Shown: positions 50,118 through 61,786, numbered from the stretch's first letter. The stretch is 64,000 bases of DNA from Alisma plantago-aquatica (GCA_963693085.1 OY856412.1:966081281-966145280), one strand, 5' to 3'. Notes: generated by a model from the sequence alone, not told the origin. Numbers and translations: made by a program.

Positions 50118-50590
50118 CACTACTACAAAAACATCCTTTGGCGTCGGTTGTTTAACCCCCTTTGGCGTCGGTTTCTGAGCGACGCCTATGTGGGCGCCGC
50201 TAAAGGTCGAACACTTCGGCGTCGGTTTTTTAACCGACGCCTATTTAACATATAGGCGTCGGTCTTTTAGTAGATAACTGACGCCAAAAGGGTTCGCGCC
50301 ACAGAAAACAACATCATCTAGGACACATTCTACGTCGGTTATCTACTAAAAGACCGACGCCATACTTCAAGGCGACACGGCCGTGCTTCCCTGCACAGCC
50401 GTGTTTAGTACTATAGGCATCGGTTTTATATGAATAAGCGACACCTTTTCCACCACGGCCGTGTTTTCCTACACGGTCGGGTTGTTTGTAATATTAGGCA
50501 TCTGTTTTTATCCAATAACCGACGTTATAGGTCTTTGCTGACGGTTTTCTATAAATAACTGACGCCTATATCTATTTTTTTTTTCATATC
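50118..50590. repeat. CACTA-3 left terminus and subterminal repeats
   Basis: GGCGTCGGTT/AACCGACGCC motifs in both orientations are better conserved here than in CACTA-2. ACGGCCGTG palindromes appear at about 50378-50388 and 50454-50464. Confidence 0.88.
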
Positions 50591-50828
50591 AGTTTGCAGG
50601 CCTACTGTGGCTGGTCAGCAGGATGAGAACCTGCAGTTCAGTTTTCTGAACTGCAGGTTCACGACATCCATTGATATCAGCCTACAAACAGGCCACAAAC
50701 CTGCAAAAGTCCCAAGGAAAATTTCACACAAGTAGATACATTCAGACATCAATTCAATTCTCACATTCACACATATAGAAACATTCAAATTAATGTATTA
50801 ACATTCAGAAATATTCATTTACAAAGTA

Positions 50829-53800
50829 TTATTCATTATCGCTATCAACATCCCAATTATATCTTACAGTTGCCACTGCTTGTATGGCTTTTGCCCATTC
50901 TTCTCTTATTTCATTTAATGCTTCCATCGTATATGGAGCATGTATATTTTTTAAGCGTTTACCTATAGTGTGGTCAGTTTTAAACACCTGCAAAGAGAAT
51001 TATGTATATATATAAGTAATAATATAAAAATAAGATTGATATATTTCATACTAACTAATGAGACTATATATAATACCTCATGTATGGTATCGATGTCCAA
51101 TGCGGCATGTTTGATAATCATCTGCATAAATCGCATCACATAGTATGCGCATGCCCAACCATTGTCTTGTGTAGCACACTATAAATTGAAACATACAAAA
51201 TAATACAACTAAGCACAATTCACATCAATAATATATACATTGGAGTCGGGAACTTACTTGTACGTCCTGCCAATTTATTGGCTGGTTCTTTTTCCTTGGG
51301 ACCGTTCCTCCAGCCTTTTTGAATGCATCTAAACCCCTACATGTTAATATAACACAGTAAATTACATAAGTAAATAGTAATGTAATAACAGATGTTAACA
51401 GATACAAAAATGAAACCAGAATAATGGCATTCTCATTACGTGTCCAATTTTAGTGTTTAATGTACTTCCCGCGGGATCTAGATAATAAACAGTGAACGTC
51501 CCGGGGACAATAACTAGTAACTCCCAATGTTTACCGCTAGAGGTAAAAAGTTAACAATTAATAACTCAAAATGCACAATAAAAATGGAATTTTCTTAAGT
51601 CAAATTATAAATAAAGTAAACTTACTTGACATTGAATGGAGCTATTATTATCGTCTTCTTTTGCTGACCAAAAATTGTAAAAGCATCTATACAGTATTGT
51701 TGAACATTATCAGGGTCTTTAGCTACCATACTTATCAATGATGGAATCAAAAATCCCACATGATCAAATGCAAATTGTTTGCAATGATCTTTGACTAAGT
51801 AGCTGCAAAACATGTATTACGTATGCATTAATATATAAGAAACCAGATCACCGGATCTTACACAAGGTATATGGATGTATAAACAAGATCTCACCTTATC
51901 CATGTCTCTATCATTGATGTATTCAGCCAATCATACATAAACAACTCAATAATATCTTGTATAAATAAAGAGCTATCGTATGATTGACCTGCATAATCTG
52001 CATCTAAAGAAACAATCATCGGGCAATGCATATTATGTGCCCGTAGCCAACATGCCATTCCCCTACAAGAAGGACCTAACGGGTATGTTAGGTCAGTTGG
52101 AACCCAAGTTGGTAATGCGGGAAGTGGAGGTGGAGGCCTAGGTGCTCCTGGTGTCTTCTTTTTAACCTATATATATAATTTCAGATCAGTTGACATCATA
52201 TATACACATTAACAGTCTAAATCAATGTAAATTTATCTTACAATTTCAGTAGTGTAGACGACATCTGCTTTGGGCCACAATATGACCCCGCCTTCTGCCT
52301 CAGCAAGTGTATCAATATCCGGGTGGGGATATGGCAATGTAGCTTCCCTCCAATCGGGTAACACACGTAATGGGCCCACACGAACGTATCCCTGTGGAAT
52401 TGGAGTCCCGTGAAACCTTTCCCCAGGAAGGGACGGGTAAGCCTGTGCCTATGCAACAACATAGTCTCTTATACATGCTCTCTTATTCTCAACTCTCTTA
52501 TTCTCCTATACATGGATAAAAGAAACATTAGCTTCTTATTATTGAATTTCCTTTTGCAGTAACATTCTAAAAAAAGAATAGGTTACCTCTTCTTGAGAAA
52601 GTCCCGCTCTGGGTTTGCGCTGGGATGGCCCAAAGAATGCTTTGATGCCCACACCAGCGCCTGCACCCCTAACACGTCCAGGATGCTCTGGGTTACCCAG
52701 AGCAACTGTCAATTCATCCCTTGTGCCCTAAGGGATGAAGGTGCCTTGTTTCCTCTGCTCGTGCAGCTCCCGCTAATCACCATCAACAGAAATTGGTAAA
52801 TTAACACCACAAATAATCAATATTCAAACGATTGCTCTAAGAGTTGTATTTTACCATTTTCGCAGTCGCCTCAGCAGTTATGGGCTTCTTTATTTCACCC
52901 TTCTTGTTTTGCCTCCCAGCTATCCATATATCATGGCGAGGCATGGGTGTGGCAGACTCCTGAGTAGGAGCAGACTCCTGAGTAGCCGCAGACTCCGCAT
53001 GTAGTCTTTGGCGAACGATTGCATAGCCTTTTGGACCCATAGTGTGGTCATGCACATTCAGTGCACGCCTTGCTTTTTGTGCGTCACTGAGGGCCTAGTT
53101 AGTATGCACATTAATGATTTGGTTAGTATCATTGAATGTTAATCTTGAATAGGTGAATACAATGTATATTAATTAAATTGGGAGTGACACCTAATACCTT
53201 GAATTCTTCAGATTTTCTTGAAGCAACAAAATTGTCCCAATCTTCTTTGTCCAAGAAGTTCCATTGTTCAAGGGCTGACTTCTTTTTCTTATCACCCTCT
53301 TTTATGTATTCTCTGTTCAGATTTGTCCTATAATTCCTAAGCATCTTTCCAGCGTGTTGCATCACACTTTTACGATGCAACTTCTCATCCAATGCAAACA
53401 GATTCTGTAAAATATAAATGTTATTAACTAGTATCCAAAATAGAATTGCAAATAATAGAATTTGTAATCTACAAAATAGAATTGCAAATAATAATAACTC
53501 ACGCATAAATCCTTCCATATCAAGTCTTTTTTCCCCTGAGGAACTTTATGCCAATTATCATACTTAACACCACAATGGCTCCGAGTGGTACACCCAAGAT
53601 AGTTTACAAAATTATTGCGGTTCACTCCAATTGCATTTCCTCCATTATCAAACTCCACAACCAATTTGGATCCACTGCCACTAAGCGCTATTAACTTCTT
53701 CAACAGAGTGATGCCCCTTTTCTTGTTAAGTGTTTGGTGCTGCGCATCAAGTTGCTCCACTGCTTCAGTGGGTACATGTGCATCATCAACCTAAAATTTG

Positions 53801-53996
53801 AAAAAATAAACACACTGAATTAGCCCAATATAGAAATATAAGATATATGACATAACTAGAAGATAATGAATTTTATAGAAATACAGGATATGTTTTTAGA
53901 ACTTACATTGGTATCCTCACCATGCTCATCATGGACTGCATGCTCATCATGGACTTCATGCTCATCATGGACATCATGCTCATCATGGTCAGCCAT
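50829..53996 (-). pseudogene. CACTA-3 transposase/Ulp1 accessory gene with internal deletion
   Basis: The start at 53996 opens the same HDEHEV-repeat N-terminus as CACTA-2, one unit shorter. The first donor keeps GTGAGT. A stop at 52728-52730 interrupts the Transposase_24-like part, and the deletion near 52470 removes exon 6 and part of exon 7. The Ulp1 exons, in contrast, are free of stops: His in the HWELLVIVP block (51537), Asp in YYLDPAG (51476) and Cys in WACAYYVM (51149), ending DSDNE-stop at 50829. The triad is complete. Whether a shortened transcript is made cannot be told from sequence. Confidence 0.8.
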
Positions 53997-54119
53997 CTGA
54001 AAATGTCATTAAAAAGACAAACATTTAGCATTTGTATTAACTAGAAAAAGGCAAACATTTAGCATTTGTATTAACTAGAAAAAGGCAAACATTTAGCATT
54101 TGTATAAACATACATGTCT

Positions 54120-54507
54120 CTAAAATTGTGATCTTTTATCAATTAACAATCCTTCATTGTGATCTCCGCGCACATATAAGTCATCATTAGCTTCAATATT
54201 TTGTGGAGTTGGCAACCCAACTGAGAATGGACTGGAGTCATCATACTTATCATAGTACTCTTCTTCATGTGTAGGATCTTCAATGAACTGTCTTTTACCA
54301 TGAAGAACAACCAACCATTTATCATTTGCATGATCATCGATATAGAATATTTGTTTCGCCTGTGATGCCAATATGAATGGTTCACCCTTCTCTCCAATCT
54401 TTTCAAAGTTCACCAAAGTGAAACCCAATTCATCCACTATAACTCCTTTGGTGTTATCAACCCAATTACATTTAAAGAGAGGAATTTTGAAATCTATGTA
54501 GTCAAAC
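54120..54507 (-). pseudogene. CACTA-3 residual transposase 3' end
   Basis: Only the last ~128 codons of the TNP2-like gene remain, including part of the DUF4216-like region (NWVDNTKGVIVDELGF) and the same C-terminus as CACTA-2. Upstream of 54507 the sequence switches directly to the 5' region equivalent to 25361, so this fragment has no start of its own. Confidence 0.93.
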
Positions 54508-55219
54508 GGGGAAATGCTACCGAAATTTTCTCGAAAACCCAATACACATTATACACTTACATCCTAAGTGAGATTAGGTGTTCAAGAACAGTCCCAAACC
54601 GGGGACTATCCAAGATTTACTCCTAATGAGTCAATCTTAGACGGGTTTCTAGGCCAACAAACACAATAATAGATATGTACATGTTAGGCTTTCATCACAA
54701 TTGATGTTAGGGTTTCATCAATGTTAGTGTTTAATCAAATCAAATTAGGATGCTAGAATGGACAAGTTTAAATCAAATTAGGGTTTAAATCAAATCAAAC
54801 ACGGCCGTGGCTGTGTTGGCCTACCACGGCCGTGGTAGGCCATTCTTCTCAGTTCTCAGTGAAAGAAGTAGAACACTAACTAGTGTTAGGTTTTGAAGTC
54901 AGAGAAGCAAGCAGAGCAGAGCAGCGGGTAGCAAGGAAGAAGACAAGGAAGAAGGTGCTACGGCTAATACCTTGTGAGAAGCGGAGGCAAGCAAGAAGAT
55001 AACACCGCAGTAGGTCGTGAGTAGGGAGGAAGGAGCGGGCGGCGGAGGCGCAAGGAGGAAGGCGGCGGGCGGCGGCGGCGACGTAGAGCAGCAGCAGGGA
55101 TCGTCGGCGGCGAGCGAGAAGCAGTAGGCACCAGGCACCAGGCGGCGATTTTGGGAGAGCGCACAGGAGAATCGATGAAATAGGAAGAAAGGGGGAAGAG
55201 TCGGGTGATCGGGCCTCTA
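54508..55219. other. CACTA-3 5' region with GC-rich island
   Basis: It contains the AGTCCC..GGGACT hairpin segment shared with CACTA-2 (around 54590), a CACGGCCGTGG palindrome pair (54798-54836) and a CGG-rich island (about 54960-55150). Open frames in the island are compositional. It is presumed leader or promoter DNA of the minus-strand gene. Confidence 0.55.
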
Positions 55220-55676
55220 TTAAGTTGGTCAACGACGTCGGTTATCTAGGACAACCGACGCCTATTATCTTCAGCGTCGGTTGATCGTAATAACCGACGT
55301 CCAATTAGACAATCTTTACCCCAAATTAATTGGCGGGAACTATTATCAGCGTCGGTTATCCACGGATAACCGACACCGAAAGTGGAACTTTTCGCGCAAA
55401 ATTTCATTTCACATAGGCGTCGGTGAATTGTTAAAAAACTGACGCTGTATGTGACCCAGATTTGTTTCGCTCGAAAATTGGATTTCACGGGCGCCTTTAG
55501 GCGTCGGTTGGTTACACTCAGCCGACGCTGAATATAAAGCGGTACCCGTGTCTGGCTGGTCTTCGAATATAGACGTCGGTTTGTATAAATAACCGATGCC
55601 GAATATTATAGGCATCGGTTGTCTGAAATAACCGATGCCCAGAAAAGTGACACTGAACGCTATTTCTGTAGTAGTG
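55220..55676. repeat. CACTA-3 right terminus and subterminal repeats
   Basis: Repeated GCGTCGGTT/AACCGACGC motifs end at the terminal repeat at 55676. The zone matches 26640-27086 of CACTA-2. Confidence 0.88.
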
Positions 55677-55679
55677 CTC

Positions 55680-56594
55680 CATCTCTTGTAAGCAAGAGAA
55701 TGAGAAGAGAAGGTAGAAGGAGAAAGAAGATCATCCTCATCCATATTGGTGTTCTTCCCCTCCTCGTCCAGATCTGTGCCACCATCATGTAGAAGACTGT
55801 TTCTCCGCCGAGCTGCGACCATCTTCTTCACCATGACCATGGAAGAATCTTCCCTCTCTCTTGTTTTTTTGTTTATATCATGAGGAGCAAGTAGTCCTTT
55901 TCACTGGGGTGCGAGGAATAGCCCCGCTACCCATGCATACATGTCCATTTTATAAAATTCCATGGCTTGTATATAACTTTCCATTTTGTTGTTAAGCATT
56001 TAATGCATGCTTTATGGATTGATCACCTACCTTGCATGATCAATTATATTCCTTTGTTTCAAGAACTTAAATACTTAGGATTTGAATATCGATTAACATG
56101 GTTGATGCCCAGATGAGAACTTCCACAGGGATGTCTCTAGAGTAGTAAGTGTGTGACCCGTGGGTAATGAGACATCGAGCCCATGGAGATGCTTATGTAA
56201 ACTCTATTTCCCAACGGATGGTTTGCTACTCCATTTGTATAGTTGTATTTTTCCTAGATGTGTTTTGGAAGTGTTTGCATTTGTAGTGGTGGTGAAACCT
56301 GATTCAACCCCAGTGATTCCCATCATTAACCTAAACTCAGTTTTAATCCCTCTCTTTTACTTTCCTTGCAATTAGTTTAATTAAACCTATATCAACTCTT
56401 GTTCTAAATATTAGTCTTAGTCGATCCAGATTTAACTATAAGATTCTAAAAAATGTTGTCCCTTAGGATTCGATCCTTAACTATATTGCGATAAGACCCG
56501 TCCGCTTACGGGTTGTATTATTGCACAAGGTTTTGGTAAAAACTTAAGGATTTAATCCCTAGGTAGATTTGTTAGTGCAGTAAAACCCACATTA
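55680..56594 (+). repeat. Gypsy-D 3' LTR, right segment
   Basis: Homologous to 43240-44152 of the 5' LTR. It ends ..CATTA at 56594, followed by the GTCAA duplication and the gag of Gypsy-B. Confidence 0.9.
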
Positions 56595-57000
56595 GTCAAC
56601 TATCCCTACATACTCAACCGCTCCAACATGGCGAAGCCACTCAAAAGTATTCCTAGTGCCTAAAGATTCAATATGTGCCCTAGGCTGAGGTGCATGTATC
56701 TTGTCTGCTATATGAGTCATCGTTACCAAAACTGCCCAAAAAGAGATTGAAAGGTAGGGTTTTTAAACATGGGTGGGTCAAACTGGGGGACCTTAGGCGC
56801 CTGATATTCTCATGCCTGGTTCTTTGCACCACCACTTGGTGTAGCAACACTACTCTCAACAACATGTTCTTTGTGTGCTATAGATATCTTTGAGCTTTCT
56901 CTTCTTCTTCTTCTTCTTATTCTTCTACATAAGCAAAAGTGTTTATAAGATAGTCTAGAGGACATTAGAACATACACAGACCCTAGTCCTAGGTCCATGT
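56595..57000 (-). pseudogene. Gypsy-B gag, N-terminal part
   Basis: The minus strand reads FEWLRHVGAVEYVGIVD at 56600-56655 and, once Gypsy-D is removed, continues into LADVELWLTELEKSFKIL at 42288-42240, a normal gypsy gag join. Further upstream the sequence has a run of Arg codons and several stops. The start codon cannot be chosen with confidence. Confidence 0.7.
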
Positions 57001-57018
57001 AGACTCAACATACCTAAA

Positions 57019-57030
57019 GCTCTGGTACCA
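57019..57030 (-). promoter_or_regulatory. Gypsy-B primer-binding site
   Basis: The minus strand reads TGGTACCAGAGC, one base different from the initiator-Met tRNA site TGGTATCAGAGC, five bases inside the LTR boundary at 57036. Confidence 0.85.
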
Positions 57031-57035
57031 CCAAA

Positions 57036-60000
57036 TGTGATGCCAAACGCCACATAAAGAGAGATTACTCAAAACAAAACTGTGAAAGAAAGATTAAAAA
57101 ATAGATCATCAGAAAACACTATAAATTAAAACCATTTTCATAAAATTGCCAAATAGTAAGAACATTCACATATAATTCCTTTCATGCCTCAAAGCATATA
57201 CAAGGCATGCTACCAACCTGTAACCAAAGAACTGTTCCAAAACATATACACATGGTACCACCACATCTGGTATACAAAAGGGCACATAAAGAAAGCATGC
57301 TCGCGAAACATCTACAAAACATTCCCAAAGACCCAAGTGTACATGGATGACTCTTGGACTCTATCAAAAAAAGACATCCAGCAGCGCTGCCAACCTCATT
57401 AGGTATTGGCCCTCCTACTGCTCCTCAACCTCTACTGCACGATCTCTACCTCTTCATGCTCATCCTACTAAAAAGGGTGTGGGAAACCCATGGGGTGGGA
57501 TTCCAAATCTCAACGGGAGATATAACTCACCACCAACTCTATTATTATCACAGATAAGATAAACTAAGTAGCAATAAAGTTACAACTATGTGAAATTGGT
57601 AATTATTATTAACAAGAAGAGCATTTACTGTCTGATTTATGAAACATCTTAATAATTTAAATGGAATATGAAGAATACATATAATTCCTATACAACATTG
57701 TATAAATATCAAGAAAGGCCTCATCCAATGTTTCTGTATTTTGATCCTATACAATTATACTACATGGATGATTACATATTTTATTATGCCCTGAGGATTT
57801 GAGTCGTACCACCCAAATCCCACTCCACCACTTAATAAATAAAAATAGGTGCCCTACAAGGTCTAATGGAAGAGTCGGAATCCATGACCTCACCACACCT
57901 CTTGTTCAACACAAGAGAAAACACCACAGAGACATATCAATCAACTGCAACAATGACATATAGTCAAAGTTAGGGATTGTCTCACGCATGACCATCCACA
58001 TATATAATTATAACTAGCCCACCTAGATACAAGTATGACGCTAGAAGAAGAGGCTCACGCATGAATGTTCTAACAAGAAGGAGTGGCTCACACATGGCCA
58101 TCCATGCCACAACAAGATCGACTCACGCATGGTCATCTCACACATCCTGTAGTTAAGGATACAAGGAAGTACTCGAATTGTACCCCACATATTCAAAAAT
58201 ATTCTCTCCAAGTTAAACTCATTTCACCATCCAGCAATTGCTGACACTGAATGGATCTATGACATAGGGCAAGCTACAAGATTAAGTTCCACTTGATTAA
58301 TTAGGTTATTTAAGCATCTTTCAGCATCAATCAAGTTACAAAGTACAACATCTAAATAAAATCTACATAAACAAGGGTATGACACATCACTAGAACATAC
58401 TGGAGTGATCATCACTTCATGTCTATTTTTCAACCACTATTCAACACAAGGACAATATATCTTGGGGTGTCAACCCCTCCTCTCATCACTGAGGAAAGTC
58501 ATCTCATGCAAGGCAACAATACATCATTAGGTCATAAGACCATTTACATTATATTTCAAGAATGTCAACAACACTTTATGCCTCACAAGGCTAATTCAAA
58601 TAGATCATAACCACCATAGCTCATACCTGGCTATGTACATCAACTGGTGTTGCCTGCATGGTTAGAAACATATAACAAAGAAAAGAAACACATCATTAAC
58701 ACCACAATTTCATATATTTCATGCCAATCACATTACCTCTTAGGATTAGGGTTCCTCTGTACTCGATTAGGGTTTACAAGTTTGGATCAACAACCAGCCT
58801 TAGATTATCACTTCCTCATCGTTATGAGGTGTTTTATGAAATGAAGTCATGATTCTCATTACAAGTATAGAACATGTTATGAGGTATAGAAACATAACAC
58901 TCAACATCATACATACAAATTCTCCATAGGGTATCACTTCATACCAGGTGACCCTAGCATCAACATGATGTATCTTAAATACCATCACAAGGTATCAATT
59001 AGGGTTACAACATAGGATATCGGGTTAACCCTAGGTGTTTCGGGAAACCATACCAAGAGAGGTATCAGTCAAGCATACATTGGATGAGAAACCAAGGTAT
59101 CAGCCTAGCAACATGGGATGTATATCAGTTTAGGCATCTAGGAATAGTGTATTGGGCAACGACACTTAAGAAGGGGGTGTTGGCCAACCTAGCCCATTGG
59201 GCAACACCATCACAAGGCGTGACAAACATCAGCAAGTATCAGGCAACACTTGGGTATGTCAGTATCACAAAGGGTGATGGGTTACTTAGGGTTTCAACAA
59301 TGCGTCCAAGTCGAGACATGCTTTCTAACTATGGATGTATCGGAGAAGCATCACCTCTAAGGTGTGTCAGCCTCCACTCAACCAAGGCGTCACGGTTTAA
59401 CCTTCATAACATACCATCTCCATGAGGTACACTCATAGCCATGTCATATAACACTTCAATCATTCAGGTACTCCTAGAGTGTGATGGCCAGTACCCTTCA
59501 TGCATAATGGTTAACCATCGCTAGGTATCAATTTAGGTTACTCTAGGTCATGACGGGATAACACCCTCCAAGAAACACATATATCTACACAAAGGTTACC
59601 AACCACATGCCTAGATAACCATCTTGACTCAGAACAACCTACTTATGCACAAGGCATGATGATCTAAGCATCACCCAGGATGTGTCGACTTACACTCCAC
59701 CAAGGTCATGATGACCAATCACAGTTGTGACGGTCAGTGGCATCATAGATCATGACAAACACCCATATAATATCGACCTAAACATGCATATCAGCCCACT
59801 AATCTTCAACCTTAGAACGAAGTTGCAAGCAAGAAAAAGAAGTGCAACACATGAGCATCATCTAAGCAAGATTTCTCTTCCAAAATAGAACGCAAAACCA
59901 CCAAGAAGGAAATACTAACAAGCAAGGCATAACGAGCCAAAGATAAAGAATAAGATAGAAAGTAAAGGTTGATAATAACAAAGAGGGTTTAGAGTTATAT

Positions 60001-61073
60001 AACCCACGTCAAGGATCACCACCAAGCTCCAAGCTTCACGAGCTCAAGGTAGAAGAAGATCTTCCAAGCTTGATCATGACAACACCTCCAAAAGAGATGA
60101 TGGAACAAAGGTTGAGAGAGTATGAGAGGGAAAAGAAGTAACCAAGGTCCATGACCGAGAAGAAGAAAGAGAGAGAAAGGAAGCTAAGGATCATGGATTA
60201 CCAAGGTAGAGGATGAAGAAAGCACCACAAGCATGGGACTCATCCTCCAAGCTCCAAGGTAGAGACTTCTCTAGCTCAAGGTCATCCACCAAAGAGAGAA
60301 TGCAAGGATAACCAAAAGGGTTCTTTTGCATGGAGAGAAAGAGGTATATATACAAGAGGGATGAAAGAGAGAGCAAGGGGAATGTTCCACCACCTTACAA
60401 CCCTAGGTGACAATTGTCCACGAAAAAGGGTCACATGCAACACCATGCAACAATGTGATATTCTCACCAGATGGGAACTGAACCTTCCAAGTGCATCCAG
60501 TAGGAATTGATAAGATCTATGTCTCGTCCACTAGGCCACCTAATATGGTCAAGGCCGATACACATATCTACCCTCTTCTTAAACCGAAAGGGGTAAACCC
60601 TGGGTACCACAAATCGATATGGTTCACATCTAGACACCACAAAACCGATAGAATGTCCCTCAAGACACCCAAAAATTAATACAAGGCCTCTCTAAGGCTC
60701 TCAAGCCTGAGACAACACTCCTAGGTGCAAGACACACCTCAACCATGTGTCCAAAACACCACCAAGGATGCCACCACACAACCAAGGTCCAAACAAGGTG
60801 CCCATCTCTTTCTCTTTTCTCTAGATGATGTTAAGAGAGAGAAGGAATACACTAGAGGTGGCAAACTTGCACATCAACCCCTACTCTGGGTAAATTGCAA
60901 TTTGCACCAAAACCTCACCATAAAACACAAGCATCAACTAAACAAGCTCAAACAAGGAACTCAAGCTTCCAACATTCTCTAATTACATCTTAGATGATTA
61001 GAGCAAGGAGCTAAGTGATATAATTAAGAATAACAAATAGGGTTATCCCAAAATGTGGGTTAGGGTCCTTACA
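57036..61073 (-). repeat. Gypsy-B right (5') LTR, uninterrupted, 4038 bp
   Basis: On the minus strand it starts TGTAAGGACCCTAACCC and ends ..GGCATCACA. It aligns end to end with the three pieces of the left LTR. The sites equivalent to the CACTA-2 and Copia-C insertions are continuous here (57404-57406 and 58469-58473). It has no gene; open frames are short and unrelated to known families. Confidence 0.93.
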
Positions 61074-61134
61074 CTTGGTTCATCATCTTCAATGACCAAC
61101 ACATCATCTTCTTAAGTAAAGAGAAATACATTAC
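61074..61134 (-). pseudogene. Copia-A linker between integrase and RT
   Basis: The minus strand ends in DDVLVIEDDEP. After removal of Gypsy-B it reads into the RT start at 16876, and after removal of Cassandra it is joined to 61964. Copia-C has the matching DELGIADEPTSY at 32760-32790. Confidence 0.75.
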
Positions 61135-61249
61135 TGTAATGCCCATGCCCACTGCCCAAGGCTCTAAAAGATTTTTAAGAATGACGAATGGCCCCATAGA
61201 CACCACTAGCATTTACTGTATGCTTTTCCCTCACTCACCTACAAGATGG

Positions 61250-61368
61250 GATCAACTTCTCGACTGGTCACCCATCCTAATACTACTCTGGCCTGAGCAT
61301 GCTTGACCACAAAGTTCTTTAGTGATGGTCACCCCAAAAAGGAGGTGCACCTTGGTGATATGGGTAGT
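61250..61368 (-). other. 5S rRNA-like sequence in Cassandra 3' LTR
   Basis: On the minus strand the core at 61265-61309 reads GTCAAGCATGC, then AGAGTAGTATTAGGATGGG, then TGACCA. This corresponds to box A, the intermediate element and box C of the 5S internal promoter. The flanking part is more diverged. It is not a functional rRNA gene but could keep pol III promoter activity. Confidence 0.88.
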
Positions 61369-61786
61369 CCAATCATTCCTTCTAAGATCATTTTATTTGA
61401 GGCATCAAATTCTATGATGTTACAATAACCCCCACTTAGATTCTTGACATCCTCATCAAGGCTCAACCATATGGCCTCATAATGTCACCTTGTTTCAGTG
61501 TAGACCCAGAATGGCACATGTACTCCCAGCTCCCATCCACAACTATTGGTGCACAAGTGACTCCATCAACTAGGATAGCCCTTTCCATTATGCCTGGACC
61601 ACATGGCTTAATACTGGCATGTCATGCCCACATGAGCTCCACCTACTAGAGGGGATGTAGCTCTGATACCATTTGTAATGCCCATGCCCACTTCCCAAGA
61701 CTCTAATAAAGTTTCAAGAATGACAACTGGCTCCATAGACCACCACTAGCCTTAACTGCAGGCTTTGTCCTCACTCACACGCAAGC

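Larger units (their letters stand above)
50118..55676 (-). mobile_element. CACTA-3: internally deleted CACTA transposon (5559 bp)
   Basis: Ends are CACTACTACAAAAACATCC at 50118 and TTTCTGTAGTAGTG at 55676, flanked by CTC on both sides (50115-50117, 55677-55679). The empty site is visible in the other LTR of Gypsy-D at 43237-43239. It is collinear with CACTA-2 and in the same orientation, but lacks the segment equivalent to 21930-25360 (joint near 54507), which holds almost the whole transposase, and about 290 bases equivalent to roughly 19595-19880 (joint near 52470). It is a non-autonomous relative of the CACTA-2 family. Confidence 0.95.
42294..56594 (+). mobile_element. Gypsy-D: Athila/Tat-like gag-protease retrotransposon without pol
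   Basis: The 5' LTR (42294-44152) and 3' LTR (49129-56594, carrying CACTA-3) both begin TGATGAATGCATATTCA. Flanks are GTCAG (42289-42293) and GTCAA (56595-56599), a one-mismatch 5-bp duplication inside the gag of Gypsy-B. The primer-binding site TGGTGCCGTTTCTGGGG at 44158 resembles the Asp-tRNA type site of Athila-like elements. Only gag and a protease remnant are found. No RT, RNase H or integrase is present between 46911 and 49128. Without CACTA-3 it measures about 8.7 kb. It depends, or depended, on enzymes made elsewhere. Confidence 0.88.
16877..61073 (-). mobile_element. Gypsy-B: Ty3-gypsy chromovirus (Tekay/Del-like) with ~4-kb LTRs, carrying three inserted elements
   Basis: The element is bounded by TGTGA on the left and by TTACA at 61073, so its minus-strand LTR starts TGTAAGGACC. 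The flanking 5-bp duplication is TTTGG (16872-16876) and CTTGG (61074-61078), one mismatch. The right LTR (57036-61073) is uninterrupted. The left LTR occupies 16877-17247, 27090-28166 and 36212-38762. The internal part is 38763-42288 plus 56595-57035. CACTA-2, Copia-C and Gypsy-D are inserted in it; without them it measures about 12.0 kb. Long LTRs, pol sequence and a chromodomain-like C-terminus fit the Tekay/Del lineage. The internal region, under 4 kb, is short because most of the integrase is deleted. Confidence 0.92.

Noticed and set aside
61250..61368. 5S rRNA gene
   Set aside because: The match is confined to the internal promoter core, the ends are diverged, and the sequence lies inside each LTR of a Cassandra element. 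It is not a functional rRNA locus.
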